Source: Gibbsiella quercinecans (GTDB lineage Bacteria; Pseudomonadota; Gammaproteobacteria; Enterobacterales; Enterobacteriaceae). Taken from it: a DNA stretch of 64,000 nt. The stretch spans positions 1,178,001-1,242,000 of the forward strand of contig NZ_CP014136.1 of assembly GCF_002291425.1 (NCBI RefSeq). The letters run 5' to 3'. This document shows, piece after piece, positions 16,086 to 26,656 of this stretch (positions are counted from its first letter, which is position 1; each line of letters starts with the position of its first letter). Position numbers and translations under genes: made by a program. The notes beneath the pieces were generated by a model. It was not told the DNA's origin, ran no database searches, and was given only the letters and a program-made list of their open reading frames with translations.

Positions 16086-17357
16086 TTATCGCGGTTTGAA
16101 TTCAAGGGTCGAATTCTTAAAGTGCTGATAAACCGCATCGCTTGGCGGCTTGGGAATATTAGCCTGTTTCGCTGCGGCCACGGCCGCCTGACACAGTGCA
16201 GGATCCCCACCCGCAGGCTGTACACTGATCAACAGGCCATCTGGTGCCAATTTAATACGTAAGTCGCATGTTTTACCCGAAAACGAACTTGGATCATAAA
16301 ACTTGTTCTCAATAGCTGCGGTAATCTGCCCCATATAACCACTAATATCCGCCCCACTGGCGCCCGCCGTTTTCGCATTGCCCTGGCCGGCCGGTTTACC
16401 GTCGCCTTTCTGAGTGGCGCCGCCACCCTTCGGTGCATTCTTGCCATCAGCCAAACCACCAAACAGATCGTCGACGTCTGAAGACTGCTTCGCCGCCTCT
16501 GCCGCGGCTTTCTTCTTGGCATCCGCTGCGGCTTTCTTGGCTGCCGCAGCCTTCTCAGCGGCGGCAGCTTTCTTCTCTGCCTCGGCGGCAGCCTTCTTCT
16601 CGGCTTCTGCGGCGGCTTTCTTCTCTGCGTCAGCGGCCGCTTTTTTCTCAGCGGCTTCTGCGGCTTTTTGCTCTGCTGCTGCGGCAGCGGCTTTCTTCGC
16701 CTCTTCCGCCTGCTTCTTGGCCGCTGCGGCGGCCGCAGCTTCTTTCTTGGCTTCCGCCTCGGCCTTTTTCTGTGCCTCGGCCTGCGCCTGGGCGATTTTA
16801 TCCGCTTCGGCTTTTGCTTTAGCCGCGGCTTCTTCCGCCGCCTTTTGCTGTTGTTTGGCCTTCGCCGCGGCGGCTTCCGCCGCTTTCTGCTGCTCGGCGG
16901 CCTGCTGTTGTTGCTCCGCCGCCTGCTTCTGCTGCTCTGCCTGGGCCGCTTTTTCCTGGGCGGCCTTTTCCTGCGCCGCCAGGCGCTCTTGCTCCAGCGC
17001 TTTCAGGCGCTGCTGCTCTGCCGCCTGCTTCTGCTGCAGCTCTTCAGCCTGCTGTTCCGCCTTCTTCTGGCGCTGTTTCTCCGCACGCTGCGCATCATTG
17101 TTCTGCTGCTGCTGGCGATTGTACTGCTCGACCACCGCCCCCGGATCAACCATCACGGCGCCGATAGCGGTGCCGTCACCGCCGCCGCCAGCGCTCATTT
17201 CGGCATTTTCATGCAGCGAGCCCCAGATCAACAGGGCAATCAATACGAAGTGCAGAACCACCGAAACAATAACGGCGCGGTTCAGCTTATCGTTTTGCTC
17301 AGTTGGTTTTACCAAAATAGAGTCCCAAAAACTGGTGCCTAAACGGGGTTCCCGCAT
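16086..17357 (-). CDS. tolA: Tol-Pal energy transducer TolA
   Basis: 423 aa. One N-terminal membrane helix (about 28-48) with the S-x3-H-x3-L TolA/TonB-type pattern (SVVLHFVL), then a very long Ala/Lys/Gln/Glu helical stalk (about 75-310). The C-terminal domain III has paired Cys (CDLRIKL and PALCQAA). It couples the proton motive force sensed by TolQR to the outer membrane. The start is uncertain: ATG 17357 has no clear ribosome site, and E. coli TolA begins about where residue 15 is here (a TTG at 17315, preceded by GGGA). Confidence 0.93.
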   Translation of the reverse strand: MREPRLGTSFWDSILVKPTEQNDKLNRAVIVSVVLHFVLIALLIWGSLHENAEMSAGGGGDGTAIGAVMVDPGAVVEQYNRQQQQNNDAQRAEKQRQKKAEQQAEELQQKQAAEQQRLKALEQERLAAQEKAAQEKAAQAEQQKQAAEQQQQAAEQQKAAEAAAAKAKQQQKAAEEAAAKAKAEADKIAQAQAEAQKKAEAEAKKEAAAAAAAKKQAEEAKKAAAAAAEQKAAEAAEKKAAADAEKKAAAEAEKKAAAEAEKKAAAAEKAAAAKKAAADAKKKAAAEAAKQSSDVDDLFGGLADGKNAPKGGGATQKGDGKPAGQGNAKTAGASGADISGYMGQITAAIENKFYDPSSFSGKTCDLRIKLAPDGLLISVQPAGGDPALCQAAVAAAKQANIPKPPSDAVYQHFKNSTLEFKPR

Positions 17358-17393
17358 CAGTTACGCAGGAACCGGGTGCCACTCGCCAGGCGG

Positions 17394-17816
17394 CTAGATA
17401 GGTTGAGTCATCAACCCAACCGAAGCCACGCCCGCCTGGTGCAGGATATTTAATGCCTTGATGATCTCATCATAAGGCACTTCCTTCGCCCCGCCGATCA
17501 AGAAGACCGTCTTCGGGTTCGCCGCCAAGCGTGATTTGGCCTCCGCTGCCACCTGCTCAGGCGGTAATAGCTCCATACGGTTATGGTCAACCACCATGGT
17601 GTATTGACCAACGCCTGAAACCTCCAGGATAACCGGCGGATTATCATCGCTGGATACCGTTTTGGAATCAGTGGCATCCGGCAGATCGACCTCCACACTC
17701 TGGGTGATGATAGGTGCGGTTGCCATAAAGATCAGCAGCAACACCAGCAACACATCCAACAGCGGAACAATGTTGATTTCAGACTTCAGCTCACGACGGC
17801 CACGTCTACGCGCCAT
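17394..17816 (-). CDS. tolR: Tol-Pal system protein TolR
   Basis: 140 aa, ExbD family. It has a short cytoplasmic R/K-rich start, one membrane helix (about 18-38) containing the essential Asp in LLDVLLVLL, and a periplasmic domain ending VGLMTQPI. It works with TolQ as the proton-driven motor. 13 bp after tolQ. Confidence 0.96.
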   Translation of the reverse strand: MARRRGRRELKSEINIVPLLDVLLVLLLIFMATAPIITQSVEVDLPDATDSKTVSSDDNPPVILEVSGVGQYTMVVDHNRMELLPPEQVAAEAKSRLAANPKTVFLIGGAKEVPYDEIIKALNILHQAGVASVGLMTQPI

Positions 17817-17829
17817 GCTATCCTCCTAC

Positions 17830-18513
17830 TTATTTGCTGCTGCTGGAGAAGGCCTGACGGTACAGAATGGCGGTAAACTCTTCCATAAAGTTGTCGTAAT
17901 TCTGCTCAAGCTTGTTAACCCGCAGGTTGAGGCGGTTATACGCCATGACCGCCGGGATCGCAGCGAACAGACCGATCGCGGTGGCGATCAGCGCTTCGGC
18001 GATACCGGGCGCAACCATCTGCAGCGTTGCCTGCTTCACAGCGCCCAAGGCGATAAAGGCATGCATGATCCCCCATACGGTACCAAACAGACCGATATAC
18101 GGGCTGATGGAGCCGACCGTGCCCAGGAAGGGGATGTGGTTTTCCAGGCTTTCCAGTTCACGATTGAGCGAAATACGCATCGCGCGTGAAGCACCCTCAA
18201 TCACCGCATCCGGCGCGTGGTTATTGGCGCGGTGCAAGCGGGCAAACTCTTTAAAGCCGGCATAAAAAATCTGTTCAGTACCTGTCAGGCTGTCACGGCG
18301 CGCCTGGCTTTCCTGATACAGGCGTGAAAGCTCAATACCGGACCAGAACTTGTCTTCAAAGGCTTCGGCGTCGCGCGTCGCCGCATTCAGAATACGGGTA
18401 CGCTGGATGATAATCGCCCAGGAGACTACGGAAAAGCCTATCAAAACCAGCATGATAAGCTTAACCAGCAGGCTCGCCTTCAAGAATAAATCTAGGATAT
18501 TCATCTCAGTCAC
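17830..18513 (-). CDS. tolQ: Tol-Pal system protein TolQ
   Basis: 227 aa, ExbB/MotA family, three membrane helices. The conserved [18 protein letters not shown] region and [20 protein letters not shown] helix line the ion path. Nearly identical to E. coli TolQ (230 aa) except for a shorter C-terminus. Overlaps the end of ybgC by 4 bp. Confidence 0.97.
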   Translation of the reverse strand: MTEMNILDLFLKASLLVKLIMLVLIGFSVVSWAIIIQRTRILNAATRDAEAFEDKFWSGIELSRLYQESQARRDSLTGTEQIFYAGFKEFARLHRANNHAPDAVIEGASRAMRISLNRELESLENHIPFLGTVGSISPYIGLFGTVWGIMHAFIALGAVKQATLQMVAPGIAEALIATAIGLFAAIPAVMAYNRLNLRVNKLEQNYDNFMEEFTAILYRQAFSSSSK

Positions 18514-18914
18514 TGCTTAAACTCCGCGACAATAGACTTAGGAAGCGCTACCGGCTTCATTTGGTGTGGATCAATGCATGCAATCAACACATCGGCCTGA
18601 CTCAAAAGAGTACCGTCAGAATTGACAATGCGTTGAGCAAACGTGAGAGAAGCCCCGCGTATCTGGGTGATTTCACTCTGCACTTCCAGCAGCTCATCAA
18701 GGCGTGCAGGATGCAGGTACTCCACCGTTATACGCCGGACCATAAAAGCGACGTGTTCACTGAGCAGTTGCTGCTGATGAAAGTTATGCTGACGCAACAT
18801 TTCAGTGCGCGCTCTTTCAAAAAAGGCGACATAGCGAGCGTGATACACCACGCCACCGGCATCGGTATCTTCAAAGTAGACACGCACCGGCCATCGGAAC
18901 AACATATTACTCAC
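18510..18914 (-). CDS. ybgC: Acyl-CoA thioesterase YbgC
   Basis: 134 aa hotdog-fold thioesterase with the catalytic [14 protein letters not shown] motif (Asp in D-x2-G-x-V-x2-x2-Y). A GTG start at 18914 aligns residue by residue with E. coli YbgC and has GGGAAG upstream; the longer frame to 18998 is unlikely. First gene of the tol-pal operon, as in other gammaproteobacteria. In E. coli it interacts with phospholipid synthesis enzymes. Confidence 0.93.
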   Translation of the reverse strand: MSNMLFRWPVRVYFEDTDAGGVVYHARYVAFFERARTEMLRQHNFHQQQLLSEHVAFMVRRITVEYLHPARLDELLEVQSEITQIRGASLTFAQRIVNSDGTLLSQADVLIACIDPHQMKPVALPKSIVAEFKQ

Positions 18915-19002
18915 TCTACTTCCCAGCAATGCAATTAACGCTGCTACTATACGCAAGAGAGATCGGGTTTGGAATGGGGTACCAGAGGGGGAATGCAAAT
19001 AA

Positions 19003-19025
19003 TTATGGGCCAGAATGGCCCATAA
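19003..19025 (-). terminator. Hairpin after cydABX-ybgE
   Basis: 10-bp perfect stem (TTATGGGCCA, loop GAA, then its complement), followed on the minus strand by ATTATTTG. A moderate intrinsic terminator candidate, 20 bp after the ybgE stop. Confidence 0.5.
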
Positions 19026-19044
19026 CTCAGGTATTTCGAACAGA

Positions 19045-19338
19045 TTATAAAGTTACGTAAAGTAATCCCGCGATGAGGATCACAATTGCCGGAAGTGGCG
19101 CGAAAAATGCACGCCAGAATGCGCGTTGCGGGCGGAAACCAAAGCCATGAACCACCCCGGCGCAAACGGCCCAAATCAGCAAAATACCCTGCCACACTTC
19201 AAACGCGCTGGTGCGTGCGGCAAACCGAGAAGGATCCCAGAACACACACCCCGCAACCACCAACGCCAGCACCAATGAGAGGGCCCGAACCGGGCCCTTA
19301 TCGGTAATCGCGTACAGCTTATCGGCTAACGAACCCAT
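19045..19338 (-). CDS. ybgE: Cyd operon protein YbgE
   Basis: 97 aa with three hydrophobic segments and the family stretch [17 protein letters not shown]. Consistently the last gene of cydABX operons; function not established. Its ATG overlaps the cydX stop by one base (TAATG), implying translational coupling. Confidence 0.9.
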   Translation of the reverse strand: MGSLADKLYAITDKGPVRALSLVLALVVAGCVFWDPSRFAARTSAFEVWQGILLIWAVCAGVVHGFGFRPQRAFWRAFFAPLPAIVILIAGLLYVTL

Positions 19339-19451
19339 TACTTGCCGTCTTGCTGCGCTTTTGAATCTTCGCTGTGCTCAAGCGCCAGCGCCGTGATGAT
19401 GCCGAAGGCGCAGGCAAGAAGCGTTCCGAGAATCCAGGCAAAATACCACAT
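19338..19451 (-). CDS. cydX: Cytochrome bd-I subunit CydX
   Basis: 37-aa single-helix protein starting MWYFAWILGTLLACAFGII, then an acidic/polar tail ending QQDGK. It matches E. coli CydX, which stabilises the haem site of CydAB. It sits 17 bp after cydB and overlaps ybgE by one base. Confidence 0.95.
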   Translation of the reverse strand: MWYFAWILGTLLACAFGIITALALEHSEDSKAQQDGK

Positions 19452-19468
19452 GGTTTAGCTCCTTTTCC

Positions 19469-20608
19469 TTAGTACAACGAGTGCTTGTTGCTTTCGATAT
19501 AGTTCTTATCCAGACGCCCGAACATTTTGTAGTACGCCCAACTGGTGTACGCCAAAACGATGGGCACGAAGATCGCGGCCACAACGGTCATCACCTGCAG
19601 GGTCAGCAGGCTGGAAGTGGCGTCCCACATGGTCAGGCTAACGTTCGGGTTGGTGCTGGAAGGCATCACGAACGGGAACATGGTGATACCCGCCGTCAGG
19701 ATCACACAGGCGATGGTCAATGACGACGTCACAAATGCCAGCGCGCCTTTTTCCAACCGGGAGAACAGGATGGTAAACAGTGGCAGTACCACACCCAGCG
19801 CCGGCAATGCCCACAGCAGCGGATATTTGTTGTAGTTGATCAGCCAAGCACCAGCCTGATGGGCCACCTCTTTACGCAGCGGGTTAGACTCCGCCATCGT
19901 GTTCAGCGCAGAGGTGATCACATAGCCATCAATGCCTTTCACCAACCAGACACCGGCCAACAGGAAGCAGATCGCCATGATCAGCGTTGCCAACTGTGCC
20001 GCAGTACGGGAACGCAGGTGAATCTCACCGGTGGTGCGCATCTGCAGATAGGTCGCCCCTTGAGTAATCAGCATGGTCAGGCTGACGATACCGGCCAACA
20101 GGCCAAACGGATTCAGCAGTTGGAAGAAGTTACCGGTATAGAACAGGCGCAGATACTCATCCACGTGGAACGGCACGCCCTGCAGCAGGTTACCGAAGGC
20201 CACGCCGAATACCAAGGCCGGCACGAATGAGCCGATGAAGATGCCCCAGTCCCACATATTGCGCCAGCGGCTGTTTTCCAGCTTGGAGCGGTAGTCAAAA
20301 CCGACCGGGCGGAAGAACAACGAAGCCAGCACCAGGATCATCGCCACGTAAAAGCCGGAGAAGGCCGCGGCGTAGACCATTGGCCAGGCAGCAAACAGCG
20401 CGCCACCGGCGGTGATCAACCAAACCTGGTTACCGTCCCAGTGCGGGGCGATAGCGTTGATCATCACACGGCGTTCGGTATCGGTTTTCCCGATCAGGCG
20501 CACCAAAATGCCGACGCCCATATCAAAACCGTCGGTGATAGCGAAACCGATCAGCAGCACGCCAACCAGTATCCACCAGATAAATCGTAGTACTTCATAG
20601 TCAAACAT
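19469..20608 (-). CDS. cydB: Cytochrome bd-I ubiquinol oxidase subunit II
   Basis: 379 aa, eight to nine membrane helices, beginning MFDYEVLRFIWWILVGVLL with GFDMGVG in helix 1 as in E. coli CydB. Partner of CydA in the oxygen-scavenging quinol oxidase. 14 bp after cydA. Confidence 0.97.
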   Translation of the reverse strand: MFDYEVLRFIWWILVGVLLIGFAITDGFDMGVGILVRLIGKTDTERRVMINAIAPHWDGNQVWLITAGGALFAAWPMVYAAAFSGFYVAMILVLASLFFRPVGFDYRSKLENSRWRNMWDWGIFIGSFVPALVFGVAFGNLLQGVPFHVDEYLRLFYTGNFFQLLNPFGLLAGIVSLTMLITQGATYLQMRTTGEIHLRSRTAAQLATLIMAICFLLAGVWLVKGIDGYVITSALNTMAESNPLRKEVAHQAGAWLINYNKYPLLWALPALGVVLPLFTILFSRLEKGALAFVTSSLTIACVILTAGITMFPFVMPSSTNPNVSLTMWDATSSLLTLQVMTVVAAIFVPIVLAYTSWAYYKMFGRLDKNYIESNKHSLY

Positions 20609-20622
20609 ACGTGGACTCCTGT

Positions 20623-22191
20623 TTAACGTGCTTCCTGCAAGGCGGCAGTCGATTGTTCAAAATGGTAACGGCCGGTTTTCAGGCTGCTAGGGCCCAGGCG
20701 CGCGAATTTAAACATCAGATACAGCTCAGCCACCAGGAACAGAGTATACAAACCGCAAATCAGCCCCATGGAGAACAGGATATCGCCCGCCGTCAGTGAC
20801 GAGTTGGCAACGGCCGTCGGCAGCACCTCACCGATCGCCCAAGGCTGGCGGCCATATTCAGCCACGAACCAGCCGGCTTCCACTGCAATCCACGGTAACG
20901 GAATACCAAACAACGCAGCACGCAGCAGCCATTTTTTCTGGCCGATACGGCCACGCACAACGCTCAGGAAAGACAGGCCGATAATGATCAGCATCAGCAC
21001 GCCACAGGCCACCATGATACGGAAAGCAAAGTACAGCGGCGCCACGCGTGGGATGGAATCTTTGGTTGCCTGAGCAATCTGCGCTTCCGTGGCATCGGTC
21101 ACGTTCGGCGTATAGCGTTTAAGCAACATGCCATAGCCCAGATCCTGCTTGGTCTTGTTGAATTCGGCACGCACGTTCGGATCGGTATTGCCAGCGCGCA
21201 GTTCTTCCAGCAGGTGGTAAGCGGTCATACCGTTACGGATACGCAATTCATGCTGCGCCATCAAATCTTTCAGGCCGGTAACCTGGGTATTGGTGGAGCG
21301 GGTCGCGATCAGGCCCAGCGCATAAGGGATTTGGATCGCGTATGCGTTTTCCTGTTTATCCTGGTTCGGGATACCGAACAGGGTAAAGGCCGCCGGCGCC
21401 GGTTGGGTTTCCCACTCGGCTTCGATCGCTGCCAGTTTGGTTTTCTGCACGTCGCCCATTTCATAACCGGACTCATCACCCAGCACGATAACGGACAGTA
21501 CGGCGGCCATACCGAAGCTGGCGGCGATGGCGAAGGAGCGTTTGGCGAACGCCACATCACGGCCTTTCAGCAGGTAGTAAGCGCTGATGCCCAACACGAA
21601 CATCGCACCGGTGGTGTAACCGGCAGCGACGGTATGCACAAACTTCACCTGCGCAACCGGGTTCAAAACCAGTTCGGAGAAGCTCACCATCTCCATACGC
21701 ATGGTTTCGAAGTTGAAGTCAGAGGCGATAGGGTTCTGCATCCAGCCGTTAGCGACCAGGATCCACAAAGCGGAAAGGTTGGAGCCGAGGGCCACAAACC
21801 AGGTTACCGCCATGTGCTGCACCTTGCTCAGACGATCCCAGCCGAAGAAGAACAGGCCGACCAGCGTCGATTCAAGGAAGAACGCCATCAGACCTTCGAT
21901 AGCCAACGGGGCCCCGAAGATGTCACCGACGTAGTGAGAGAAGTAAGACCAGTTGGTCCCGAACTGGAACTCCATGGTCAAACCGGTGGCCACACCCAGG
22001 GCAAAGTTGATTGCAAACAGCTTGCCCCAGAATTTGGTCATATCTTTATAGATTTGTTTGCCTGACAGCACATATACCGTTTCCATAATTGCCAACAGAA
22101 ACGCCATACCGAGCGTTAGTGGAACAAATAAGAAATGGTACATCGCCGTTAACGCAAACTGTAAGCGCGACAGCTCGACAATATCAAACAT
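20623..22191 (-). CDS. cydA: Cytochrome bd-I ubiquinol oxidase subunit I
   Basis: 522 aa, length of E. coli CydA. The start [20 protein letters not shown] holds the haem b595/d ligand His19. [18 protein letters not shown] follows the His186 region. The Q-loop (about 240-330) binds quinol, and [12 protein letters not shown] contains the Met ligand of b558. It oxidises ubiquinol with O2 and builds the proton gradient without pumping. Confidence 0.97.
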   Translation of the reverse strand: MFDIVELSRLQFALTAMYHFLFVPLTLGMAFLLAIMETVYVLSGKQIYKDMTKFWGKLFAINFALGVATGLTMEFQFGTNWSYFSHYVGDIFGAPLAIEGLMAFFLESTLVGLFFFGWDRLSKVQHMAVTWFVALGSNLSALWILVANGWMQNPIASDFNFETMRMEMVSFSELVLNPVAQVKFVHTVAAGYTTGAMFVLGISAYYLLKGRDVAFAKRSFAIAASFGMAAVLSVIVLGDESGYEMGDVQKTKLAAIEAEWETQPAPAAFTLFGIPNQDKQENAYAIQIPYALGLIATRSTNTQVTGLKDLMAQHELRIRNGMTAYHLLEELRAGNTDPNVRAEFNKTKQDLGYGMLLKRYTPNVTDATEAQIAQATKDSIPRVAPLYFAFRIMVACGVLMLIIIGLSFLSVVRGRIGQKKWLLRAALFGIPLPWIAVEAGWFVAEYGRQPWAIGEVLPTAVANSSLTAGDILFSMGLICGLYTLFLVAELYLMFKFARLGPSSLKTGRYHFEQSTAALQEAR

Positions 22192-23080
22192 CTTGACTCC
22201 TTGCTCCTCGCAGGAAGACTCCGACTTGCGGTTACCGGCATAGTGCCGCTAACGCCCCGCAGTGAATGCCCTAAAAACACAACAAATTGATCCAGCCTCT
22301 CCGCTTTCAACAACATGCTCAGGCCCGCGCATCACAACAGACACAAAGCACAACACTGAAAACCGACAGCGGGTAACAAATACAACAAGATCGCCCATGC
22401 CTGAATACAGAATGGATGATACTCGCCCAATCCCACACAATAAATAGGTTTTTACGTGACGTGGGTTAGACTTTTGGCTATAGGTCAAAAGACAGCCAAA
22501 AGAGGTGCTCAGGCTTAATTTGATCTGGAACAATTTAAGCCTATATCGCTTTTATTTCCAGATTCATCACACTATTTCGCATAATTTTCTTATGACATGT
22601 TAATCAATGAGTTAATTGTTTTTCCATCATGTTCATTATGTTAATTTAATGTAGCATAAAAGATGGGTGTTTTTATTTTCACCTACTTATGACACGAAAT
22701 ATATTAACCATTTATTCCCATATATCGAACATAGTGACTTACATCACAAAATCGATTTACTACATTAATCATAGCCGTTTTTTCTGCCGCCGAGAGAATG
22801 CTTTTCCCTTCACGCCATGCCCGGTGCTCAACCGCGCGACGACGCCCTTACGCGCCAGACACGGCAAACGCCTGCGTGATAATTTAGCTATTAATAAACC
22901 AGCGTTGAGATGCAATCACGATTAATAAACGTAAAAAGAAATAAAAAAATAACATTTAGAGTCATTTTAATTAACTGCGTTACGGAAATACATTACGGCG
23001 ACTCGCAGGGTAAAAACGGCGTGTTAGCAAAAAACGTCCCTCTCTCATAAAAAAACCATCTGCGCTGCTAAACTGCACCC
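22192..23080. other. Long cydA upstream region
   Basis: About 890 bp without a recognisable gene; the E. coli mngRAB genes are absent. AT-rich from about 22540 to 22760 with several GTTA motifs (ArcA-like, for example 22600-22660, though the spacing is not canonical). It should hold the redox-controlled cyd promoters and a leader of roughly 300 nt. An FNR-like site is listed separately. Confidence 0.55.
22520..22533. promoter_or_regulatory. FNR-box-like sequence upstream of cydA
   Basis: TTGAT-CTGG-AACAA matches the FNR consensus TTGAT-N4-ATCAA with one mismatch. It is about 330 bp before cydA, a distance compatible with the distal promoter seen in E. coli. FNR represses cydAB under strict anaerobiosis there. 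Confidence 0.4.
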
Positions 23081-23107
23081 AAAAAAAGAAGCCACCCAGT
23101 GGGTGGC
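23081..23107 (-). terminator. Terminator of sdhCDAB-sucABCD
   Basis: GCCACCC-AGT-GGGTGGC stem (23091-23107) followed on the minus strand by TTCTTTTTTT. It ends the transcript 37 bp after the sucD stop. In E. coli the matching 3' UTR yields the small RNA SdhX (RybD). Confidence 0.88.
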
Positions 23108-23144
23108 CTACAACACATAAGTTATTACCAGATTACGCTATGGC

Positions 23145-24017
23145 TCAGTTGCCCAATACGGTTTTGATGGCATCGCCAATATCAGCCAGGCTGCGTACGG
23201 TTTTCACCCCTGCCGCTTCCAGCGCCGCGAATTTTTCATCCGCAGTGCCTTTACCGCCGGCTATGATCGCGCCCGCGTGGCCCATACGTTTGCCCTTAGG
23301 CGCGGTGACGCCGGCGATATAGCCAACCACAGGCTTGGTCACGTGCGCCTTGATGTACGCCGCGGCTTCTTCTTCCGCGCTGCCGCCGATTTCACCGATC
23401 ATCACAATGGCTTCAGTTTGCGGATCTTCCTGGAACAGTTTCAGGATATCGATGAAATTGGAGCCTGGGATAGGATCGCCGCCGATGCCAACGCAGGTGG
23501 ACTGCCCCAAACCCACATCGGTGGTTTGTTTCACCGCTTCATAGGTCAGAGTACCGGAGCGGGAAACAATACCTACTTTGCCCGGCAGGTGAATATGGCC
23601 CGGCATAATACCGATTTTACATTCGCCTGGGGTGATCACGCCCGGGCAGTTCGGGCCGATCATCCGCACACCGGCCTCGTCCAGCTTCACTTTAACGGTC
23701 AGCATATCCAGCGTCGGGATGCCTTCCGTAATGGTGATAATCAGCTTGATACCGGCATCAATCGCTTCCAGGATAGAATCTTTGCAGAACGGGGCCGGCA
23801 CGTAAATTACCGATGCCGTAGCGCCCGTGGCTTCTACCGCTTCGCGTACGGTATTGAATACCGGCAGCCCCAAATGGGTGGTGCCGCCTTTGCCCGGCGT
23901 CACGCCGCCGACCATTTTCGTGCCGTAGGCAATGGCCTGTTCGGAGTGGAAGGTGCCCTGGCTACCGGTAAAGCCCTGGCAAATTACTTTGGTGTTCTTA
24001 TCAATTAAAATGGACAT
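23145..24017 (-). CDS. sucD: Succinate-CoA ligase subunit alpha
   Basis: 290 aa. CoA-binding Rossmann domain with [15 protein letters not shown] (13-27). The phosphohistidine is in KRMGHAGAI (about 246) near the C-terminal domain. It forms succinate and ATP from succinyl-CoA with SucC; the start abuts the sucC stop. Confidence 0.97.
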   Translation of the reverse strand: MSILIDKNTKVICQGFTGSQGTFHSEQAIAYGTKMVGGVTPGKGGTTHLGLPVFNTVREAVEATGATASVIYVPAPFCKDSILEAIDAGIKLIITITEGIPTLDMLTVKVKLDEAGVRMIGPNCPGVITPGECKIGIMPGHIHLPGKVGIVSRSGTLTYEAVKQTTDVGLGQSTCVGIGGDPIPGSNFIDILKLFQEDPQTEAIVMIGEIGGSAEEEAAAYIKAHVTKPVVGYIAGVTAPKGKRMGHAGAIIAGGKGTADEKFAALEAAGVKTVRSLADIGDAIKTVLGN

Positions 24018-25183
24018 TATTCCCCCTCCACTGCCGCAACAACTTGCTGAGCCGCATCTGTCAGGCTGGTCGCAGCAATGATGTTCAAACCGCTGTCCGC
24101 CAGTTTTTTGGCGCCCAATTCGGCATTGTTACCTTCCAAGCGCACCACTACAGGGACATTCACGCCCACCTCGGCCACCGCACCAATGATACCGTCGGCG
24201 ATCAGATCGCAGCGCACGATACCACCAAAAATATTCACCAGAACCGCCTTCACCTTGTCGTCAGACAGGATGATTTTAAACGCCTCGGTCACGCGTTCTT
24301 TGGTTGCGCCGCCGCCCACGTCAAGGAAGTTGGCCGGCTCACCGCCGTGCAATTTGACAATGTCCATGGTGCCCATCGCCAGCCCGGCGCCGTTCACCAT
24401 ACAGCCGATGTTTCCGTCCAGGGCGACATAGTTCAGTTCCCACTGGGACGCACGGGATTCGCGCTCATCTTCCTGCGAGATATCATGCATCTCGCGCAGT
24501 TCCGGCTGGCGGAACAGCGCATTGCCGTCAACGCCCAACTTGCCGTCCAGGCAGATTAAATCGCCCTGTTTGGTGATCACCAGCGGGTTGATTTCAACCA
24601 GCGCCAGATCGCGTTCCAGGAACAACTTCGCCAATCCCATGAAAATTTTGCTGAACTGGCTAACCTGTTTCCCCGACAGCCCCAGCTTGAATGCCAGCTC
24701 GCGGCCCTGATAAGGCTGTGGCCCGGTCAGCGGATCGATACTCATCTTGTGGATCAATTCAGGGGTGTGCTCGGCAACCTTCTCGATTTCCACACCGCCT
24801 TCAGTAGAGGCCATGAAGACCACGCGGCGGCTACTGCGATCCACCACTGCGCCCAGATACAGTTCCTTGTCGATGTCGGTGGCCGCTTCAACCAGGATCT
24901 GGTTAACCGGCTGGCCCAGCTCATCCGTCTGGTAGGTCACCAGGCGTTTGCCCAGCCATTGTTCAGCAAAAGCACGAATCTCTTCCTTACTGTTCACTAC
25001 CTTGACGCCGCCCGATTTACCACGGCCGCCCGCATGCACCTGGCATTTGACCACCCATGGACCACTGCCGATTTTGGAAGCGGCTTCTTCTGCTTCACGC
25101 GGCGTCGTGCAGGCGTAACCGGCGGGAGCCGGCAAGCCATACCGAGCAAACAGCTGTTTTGCCTGATATTCGTGTAAGTTCAT
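24017..25183 (-). CDS. sucC: Succinate-CoA ligase subunit beta
   Basis: 388 aa from the ATG at 25183, matching E. coli SucC ([16 protein letters not shown]). ATP-grasp domain (about 1-240) with [14 protein letters not shown], then a CoA-ligase domain with the conserved FDVGGGA-type stretch (FLDVGGGAT). The frame is open a further 35 codons to an ATG at 25288, preceded by a better ribosome site (GGGGAG) than the canonical start; see findings. Ends at the sucD start. Confidence 0.95.
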   Translation of the reverse strand: MNLHEYQAKQLFARYGLPAPAGYACTTPREAEEAASKIGSGPWVVKCQVHAGGRGKSGGVKVVNSKEEIRAFAEQWLGKRLVTYQTDELGQPVNQILVEAATDIDKELYLGAVVDRSSRRVVFMASTEGGVEIEKVAEHTPELIHKMSIDPLTGPQPYQGRELAFKLGLSGKQVSQFSKIFMGLAKLFLERDLALVEINPLVITKQGDLICLDGKLGVDGNALFRQPELREMHDISQEDERESRASQWELNYVALDGNIGCMVNGAGLAMGTMDIVKLHGGEPANFLDVGGGATKERVTEAFKIILSDDKVKAVLVNIFGGIVRCDLIADGIIGAVAEVGVNVPVVVRLEGNNAELGAKKLADSGLNIIAATSLTDAAQQVVAAVEGE

Positions 25184-25409
25184 GATATTCAATCCGTTCT
25201 GTCTGAAAGTTTTAGCCGGGCCACGATTGCGAAAACCGCATGACTTATCGGCCACAGAGTACCGTGAAGGCACGATACCGCGCGCCATGTGTCTCCCCGC
25301 CGTATTCGGGTATGGCTGCCATCATAGACCAGCACACACGGCCAAGCACACCTTATGCTGCGTCAAATAGCCGCCCGGCAGCACAGCGCAGGGCGGCAAT
25401 GGCCTGGTA

Positions 25410-26639
25410 CTAGACGTCCAGCAGCAGGCGAGTCGGATCTTCCAGCATCTCTTTGACCGCCACCAAATAACCCACGGACTCACGCCCGTCGATCAGCCGG
25501 TGATCGTAAGAGAGAGCCAGATACATCATCGGCAGGATCACCACCTGGCCGTTTACCGCCATCGGCCGATCCTTGATCGCGTGCATCCCCAAAATGGCGC
25601 TTTGCGGCGGGTTGATGATAGGTGTCGACATCAGTGAACCGAACACGCCGCCGTTGGTGATGGTGAAGTTACCGCCGGTCAGTTCTTCCACTTTCAGCTT
25701 GCCGTCACGGCCTTTCACCGCCAGCTCTTTAATTTTTTTCTCAATGTCCGCCATGCTGAGGCTATCTACATCGCGCAGAACCGGGGTCACCAGGCCGCGC
25801 GGCGTCGATACCGCAATGCTGACATCAAAGTAATTGTGATAAACCACGTCTTCGCCATCAATGGAAGCATTCACTTCCGGATAGCGTTTCAATGCTTCAA
25901 CCACCGCCTTGATGTAGAAGGACATGAAGCCCAGGCGCACGCCGTGACGCTTTTCAAACGCTTCGCCGTACTGTTTACGCAGATCCATGATCGGCTTCAT
26001 GTTGATTTCATTGAAAGTCGTCAACATGGCCGTGCTGTTTTTGGCCTCCAGCAGGCGTTCCGCCACGCGTTTGCGCAGGCGGGTCATTGGCACGCGTTTT
26101 TCACTGCGGCCGTTCAACGCCGCGGGCTGAGGCGCCGCTTCGGCCGCCGGCGCAGCGGCAGGCTGCTGAGCGGGCTTCGCCGCGTTGGCCAGATGCGCTT
26201 CCACATCTTCACGGGTGATACGGCCACCCACGCCGCTGCCTTTAATGGCGCTGGCATCAAGTTCATGTTCAGCAATCAGGCGGCGAATCGCCGGGCTTAA
26301 TGCGTCATTGCTCTCTTCTTCCAGGCTGGCGGTGGCGCGCTGGGCCGGCGTGGCTTCTTTGCTTTGGCTTTTTTCCGCCGTCGGCTTGCCGGAGTTGTCG
26401 CCCTGGCGAATGCGGCCGAGGATCTGCCGGGAAGTCACCGTGGCGCCTTCATCTTCCAGAATGGCATCAAGCACGCCCGCTTCGCTGGCCGGCACTTCCA
26501 GCACCACTTTGTCGGTTTCAATCTCAACCAAGATTTCGTCACGCTGAACGCTATCGCCCGGTTTTTTGTGCCAGGTGGCAACCGAAGCATCGGCAACCGA
26601 TTCAGGAAGGTCAGGAACCAGAATATCTACGCTACTCAT
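25410..26639 (-). CDS. sucB: 2-oxoglutarate dehydrogenase E2, dihydrolipoyl succinyltransferase
   Basis: 409 aa. One lipoyl domain with the lipoyl-Lys in [13 protein letters not shown] (about 43). A Ala/Pro/Gln linker. A peripheral-subunit-binding domain (about 113-150, [16 protein letters not shown]). The catalytic core contains [11 protein letters not shown] with catalytic His and Asp. It transfers succinyl groups to CoA within the OGDH complex. 17 bp after sucA; AAGGGAAAG precedes the start. Confidence 0.97.
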   Translation of the reverse strand: MSSVDILVPDLPESVADASVATWHKKPGDSVQRDEILVEIETDKVVLEVPASEAGVLDAILEDEGATVTSRQILGRIRQGDNSGKPTAEKSQSKEATPAQRATASLEEESNDALSPAIRRLIAEHELDASAIKGSGVGGRITREDVEAHLANAAKPAQQPAAAPAAEAAPQPAALNGRSEKRVPMTRLRKRVAERLLEAKNSTAMLTTFNEINMKPIMDLRKQYGEAFEKRHGVRLGFMSFYIKAVVEALKRYPEVNASIDGEDVVYHNYFDVSIAVSTPRGLVTPVLRDVDSLSMADIEKKIKELAVKGRDGKLKVEELTGGNFTITNGGVFGSLMSTPIINPPQSAILGMHAIKDRPMAVNGQVVILPMMYLALSYDHRLIDGRESVGYLVAVKEMLEDPTRLLLDV

Positions 26640-26656
26640 TAGCTTTCCCTTAATTT

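Noticed and set aside
16414-17397. 327-codon plus-strand frame rich in Ala/Ser/Phe/Cys opposite tolA
   Set aside because: Arises from the repetitive Ala/Lys/Gln codons of the tolA stalk; composition is not that of a real protein.
21214-22065. 283-codon frame opposite cydA
   Set aside because: Antisense shadow, no start signals, cydA is certain.
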